Below, one piece after another: positions 47,939 through 50,517 of a DNA stretch of 50,517 nucleotides (the stretch's first letter is position 1; every line of letters starts with the position of its first letter). The position numbers were made by a program, and so were the translations under genes. Under the pieces are notes generated by a model. The model did no database searches, had not been told where the DNA came from, and saw only the letters and a list, made by a program, of their open reading frames with translations. Origin of the DNA: an uncultured Pirellulaceae bacterium (GTDB lineage Bacteria; Planctomycetota; Planctomycetia; Pirellulales; Pirellulaceae); NCBI GenBank assembly GCA_937928215.1, contig CALFWL010000020.1, positions 1-50,517 on the forward strand. Direction: 5' to 3'.

Positions 47939-50128
47939 TTACAGAATTTGCGAGGAATTGACTTCTGAAAGCGCCCGAACGATCCAGCTCCGCAGTTCGG
48001 TGATGACATGCCCAGCAATGGAGCCGGGGTATTGTCCAACGCTGACTCGCCCAATCGATCCCGTTCTTAACCCGCGCGTTGTATCGTCAGCTAATTCAAC
48101 CACCGCTTTAAACCTGGGATGCAGCAATTCCGCAGTATCTGTTTCCGAATCACCCCGAGACGCTGGTCGAACCGCGAGCGGACCACCAGTGCAGGAAGTG
48201 AGGCGTGGGTCGACGTTGGTGCTGGCCAATGGGGCAACGGACACGATATTGCCTGAAACTTGAGTGCAGGTGTCAGTGCGAAACGTCGCATTGGAAGCGG
48301 CTGTTTGACTGAAAGCCTTCAGATCATTTTGGTCGATCGCCAGCACGATTTCCTTCTGCGATTCATCAACAATCTTGAACAATGGCGCCCCGCGTTCGAC
48401 GTAGCGATTGGACAATGAGTCAAGATCTGTTCCAATAACGGTTCCGTCGCGACTGGCTGTTACCTGTAGCCAAGACTGTTGTTGGCGAATGTCTTCAACT
48501 TGGCGTTCGAGAGAATGCCACGCAACGACCTCTGCTTGGTAGGCCGGGATATCTCGGTCGGAGTGAAATCGGCGACTACGAATCATCGACATCTCTTTGG
48601 CGGCCTCCAGTTGGGCGAGTTCTGCCGTCAGTTCCGGATTGTTCAACTCCAATAGCACTTCGCCTTCCCTCACGTGCGAGCCGCTTGAGGCAAGAACCGT
48701 GGAGACAAAACCGCTTACCTTCGGCCTGACAATGTCTGCGTCTTGGTACTGAACGATCGCCGGCGCCGAAACTTGAAACGGCCACGGAATAATGAATAGA
48801 GACAAGATCACTGCCACGGCAACCGGGGCCGCGACAAAGGCGATTCGACCCAACGGAGGTCTCTCGCTGCCATTTCTGCCCATCAATAGCCCAAGCAACC
48901 GCCATGCCGGAAGCCCAACCCAAATGGCAACACCAACGATTGCCAGTGCAATTCCGAATCCGTAAAACAACGCCGTTGCCATGATCGAGAGCGAAATGCA
49001 GATGAAGATCCGCCACACGAAAGCTGCCAATCCGTACGATTTGATTGCGAGCCCTCTCGCGAGTGACTCCTGAACCGGGTTCGAATGCATGCCCAGCAAG
49101 TATCGACGTCCAAGATGTTGTAGAAACTGTTGCCCTGACTGCGCTAGGTTCGGGATCTCAATCAAGTCTGACAAAATGTAGTAGCCGTCAAACCGCATCA
49201 GAAAATTTGCGTTGAATAGGATCGTTGTCAGACTTCCAGTCAGCATCACGTTAAATAGGTGGAAGCGAGTCACTGGATCGTCGTTGTATGCCCACAGGAT
49301 CGCTGCGATTGAGGCAACAAAGAGCTCGGCGTACATCCCAGCAGCGGATACTGCGATGCGTTTCCACTTCGAAGCGAATCCCCAGCAGGAGGTGACATCA
49401 ACGTATGGGATCGGAACAAACAGAATGAAGACCAAGCCAGCTTCGGGAACGTGCCCACCGAACTGCTTGCAAAAAAGTCCGTGTCCAAGCTCGTGCAAAA
49501 TTTTCATGCAGACGAACGTAACGCTCAACCACATCCACGCACTTGGAACAAAAATCGAGAGTGCAGCGCTGGTTAGCTCAGCACTGCTTGACCAAACGTG
49601 AAAGACCGCGATGACGAGCGTACAAAGCCAAACCATAAAAAATAACTTACCAGCTGTCCAGCCGAACCAATCAGATGCCCATCGGATGATTGGTTCCGGG
49701 TTCCCCAGAGGCAACTTGATAAACAGTGGATTGGATTGCGCGAGTAGCTTTGCGTTACCGCGTTCTTGTAGGCCGTCTAGCAAATGAGCCACGTTGGCCC
49801 TTGCCGTCTGCGAAGCATCAACAGGATCGGCCAAGCGATTCTGCAGCAACCAATGACACGTCCTCGTTGCGTCACGAATCGTAAAAGCCTTGCAATCCAA
49901 CTGACTTGAGATTTCTTCGACCGCTTCTTGGATTGTCGTTTCCCCGTCCAGCAGCGATACGAATGCATACTCGGGTAGACCCAGTTGGTAAAACCCCGAC
50001 GACGTACTATCTTGAGCGACGTAGCAGGGCACTCCACCGTATTCGTGAAGCTGAAATTGCAATCCATGCCGCAGCCGCAAACGGACGTTTGCGATTTCCA
50101 TGGCTTCATTTTCACACCGTTGGTTCAT
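47939..50128 (-). CDS. PqqD-like / M50 metalloprotease / HlyD-type fusion protein (export or efflux component)
   Basis: N-terminal GFYQLGLPEYAFVSLLDGETTIQEAVEEI; CMKILHELGHGLFCKQFGGHVPEAG (HExxH); NANFLMRFDGYYILSDLIE; C-terminal VSAPAIVQYQDADIVRPKVSGFVSTVLASSGSHVREGEVLLELNNPEL barrel/lipoyl segment. Confidence 0.9.
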   Translation of the reverse strand: MNQRCENEAMEIANVRLRLRHGLQFQLHEYGGVPCYVAQDSTSSGFYQLGLPEYAFVSLLDGETTIQEAVEEISSQLDCKAFTIRDATRTCHWLLQNRLADPVDASQTARANVAHLLDGLQERGNAKLLAQSNPLFIKLPLGNPEPIIRWASDWFGWTAGKLFFMVWLCTLVIAVFHVWSSSAELTSAALSIFVPSAWMWLSVTFVCMKILHELGHGLFCKQFGGHVPEAGLVFILFVPIPYVDVTSCWGFASKWKRIAVSAAGMYAELFVASIAAILWAYNDDPVTRFHLFNVMLTGSLTTILFNANFLMRFDGYYILSDLIEIPNLAQSGQQFLQHLGRRYLLGMHSNPVQESLARGLAIKSYGLAAFVWRIFICISLSIMATALFYGFGIALAIVGVAIWVGLPAWRLLGLLMGRNGSERPPLGRIAFVAAPVAVAVILSLFIIPWPFQVSAPAIVQYQDADIVRPKVSGFVSTVLASSGSHVREGEVLLELNNPELTAELAQLEAAKEMSMIRSRRFHSDRDIPAYQAEVVAWHSLERQVEDIRQQQSWLQVTASRDGTVIGTDLDSLSNRYVERGAPLFKIVDESQKEIVLAIDQNDLKAFSQTAASNATFRTDTCTQVSGNIVSVAPLASTNVDPRLTSCTGGPLAVRPASRGDSETDTAELLHPRFKAVVELADDTTRGLRTGSIGRVSVGQYPGSIAGHVITELRSWIVRALSEVNSSQIL

Positions 50129-50166
50129 TTCGGATGCCGCGCACTATGCTAAATAACGGTTAAGAA

Positions 50167-50517
50167 CTATTGAAATAACGAGTACATTTTTTCACATGGC
50201 CGGTGAAACAGAATCCAGCCAATCGGCCTGAGATGCTCCGTGACTTTGACACGTCCCTTCATTCCGGGCCGGAGCTTTTGGTTTGAGTTGTCGATCCAAA
50301 CTTCACCCAAGAAAACATTCCTCTGGTCGCGAACTTCTGATTCCGGATGGACGAATTGCAACGCGCCGTGCAATGTTTCAAATGGGTTGCCTTCCAACAC
50401 GATTGACGCCGTCTGATTTGGTTGAATGTACGAGATTTCAGAGGCGGGAATTTCAATCTCTAGTTTCAGATTATCCAACGCGGCAATTTCCATCAGGACA
50501 TCGCCCGTTCGGACAGG
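50167..50517 (-). CDS. HlyD-family periplasmic adaptor (partial; continues beyond the window)
   Basis: Frame is open to the window edge: PVRTGDVLMEIAALDNLKLEIEIPASEISYIQPNQTASIVLEGNPFETLHG...LRPGMKGRVKV. Confidence 0.85.
   Translation of the reverse strand, partial: PVRTGDVLMEIAALDNLKLEIEIPASEISYIQPNQTASIVLEGNPFETLHGALQFVHPESEVRDQRNVFLGEVWIDNSNQKLRPGMKGRVKVTEHLRPIGWILFHRPCEKMYSLFQ

Noticed and set aside
1-50517. CRISPR array, prophage, toxin-antitoxin or restriction-modification defence system
   Set aside because: No spaced direct repeat array, phage structural genes, or recognisable defence proteins were seen.

Overview
This 50.5 kb window looks like planctomycete chromosome. The evidence is LExR-LL type N-terminal motifs on two large surface proteins, dockerin-like, DUF4347-like and cadherin-like giant proteins, and many Gfo/Idh and sugar-catabolism genes. 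From left to right it contains: (i) a degraded IS21 istA-like fragment; (ii) an eight-gene minus-strand run (GntR, RhaT-like permease, aldose epimerase, Zn-ADH, KduD-like SDR, AldA-like ALDH, enolase-superfamily dehydratase, [2Fe-2S] ferredoxin, cytochrome P450) divergent from a KDPG/KDPGal-type aldolase, which I read as an oxidative catabolic island for a modified, possibly O-methylated or anhydro, algal sugar; (iii) a stand-alone tRNA-Ile(GAT)-tRNA-Ala(TGC) unit with its own promoter-like and terminator-like sequences and no rRNA genes; (iv) two thioredoxin-fold proteins with degenerate active sites, a ferritin, and a sugar-acid style MFS / beta-decarboxylating dehydrogenase / Gfo-Idh operon; (v) a LarA-like gene plus YgfZ and exopolysaccharide genes; (vi) a GH29 fucosidase, a CotH/lamin-tail/dockerin surface protein and a hybrid histidine kinase; (vii) a 10 kb ORF for a giant DUF4347-type surface protein, immediately downstream on the same strand of a PqqD-M50-HlyD fusion and a partial HlyD adaptor, which I propose is a dedicated export system. 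All assignments come from reading motifs; no database search was run.
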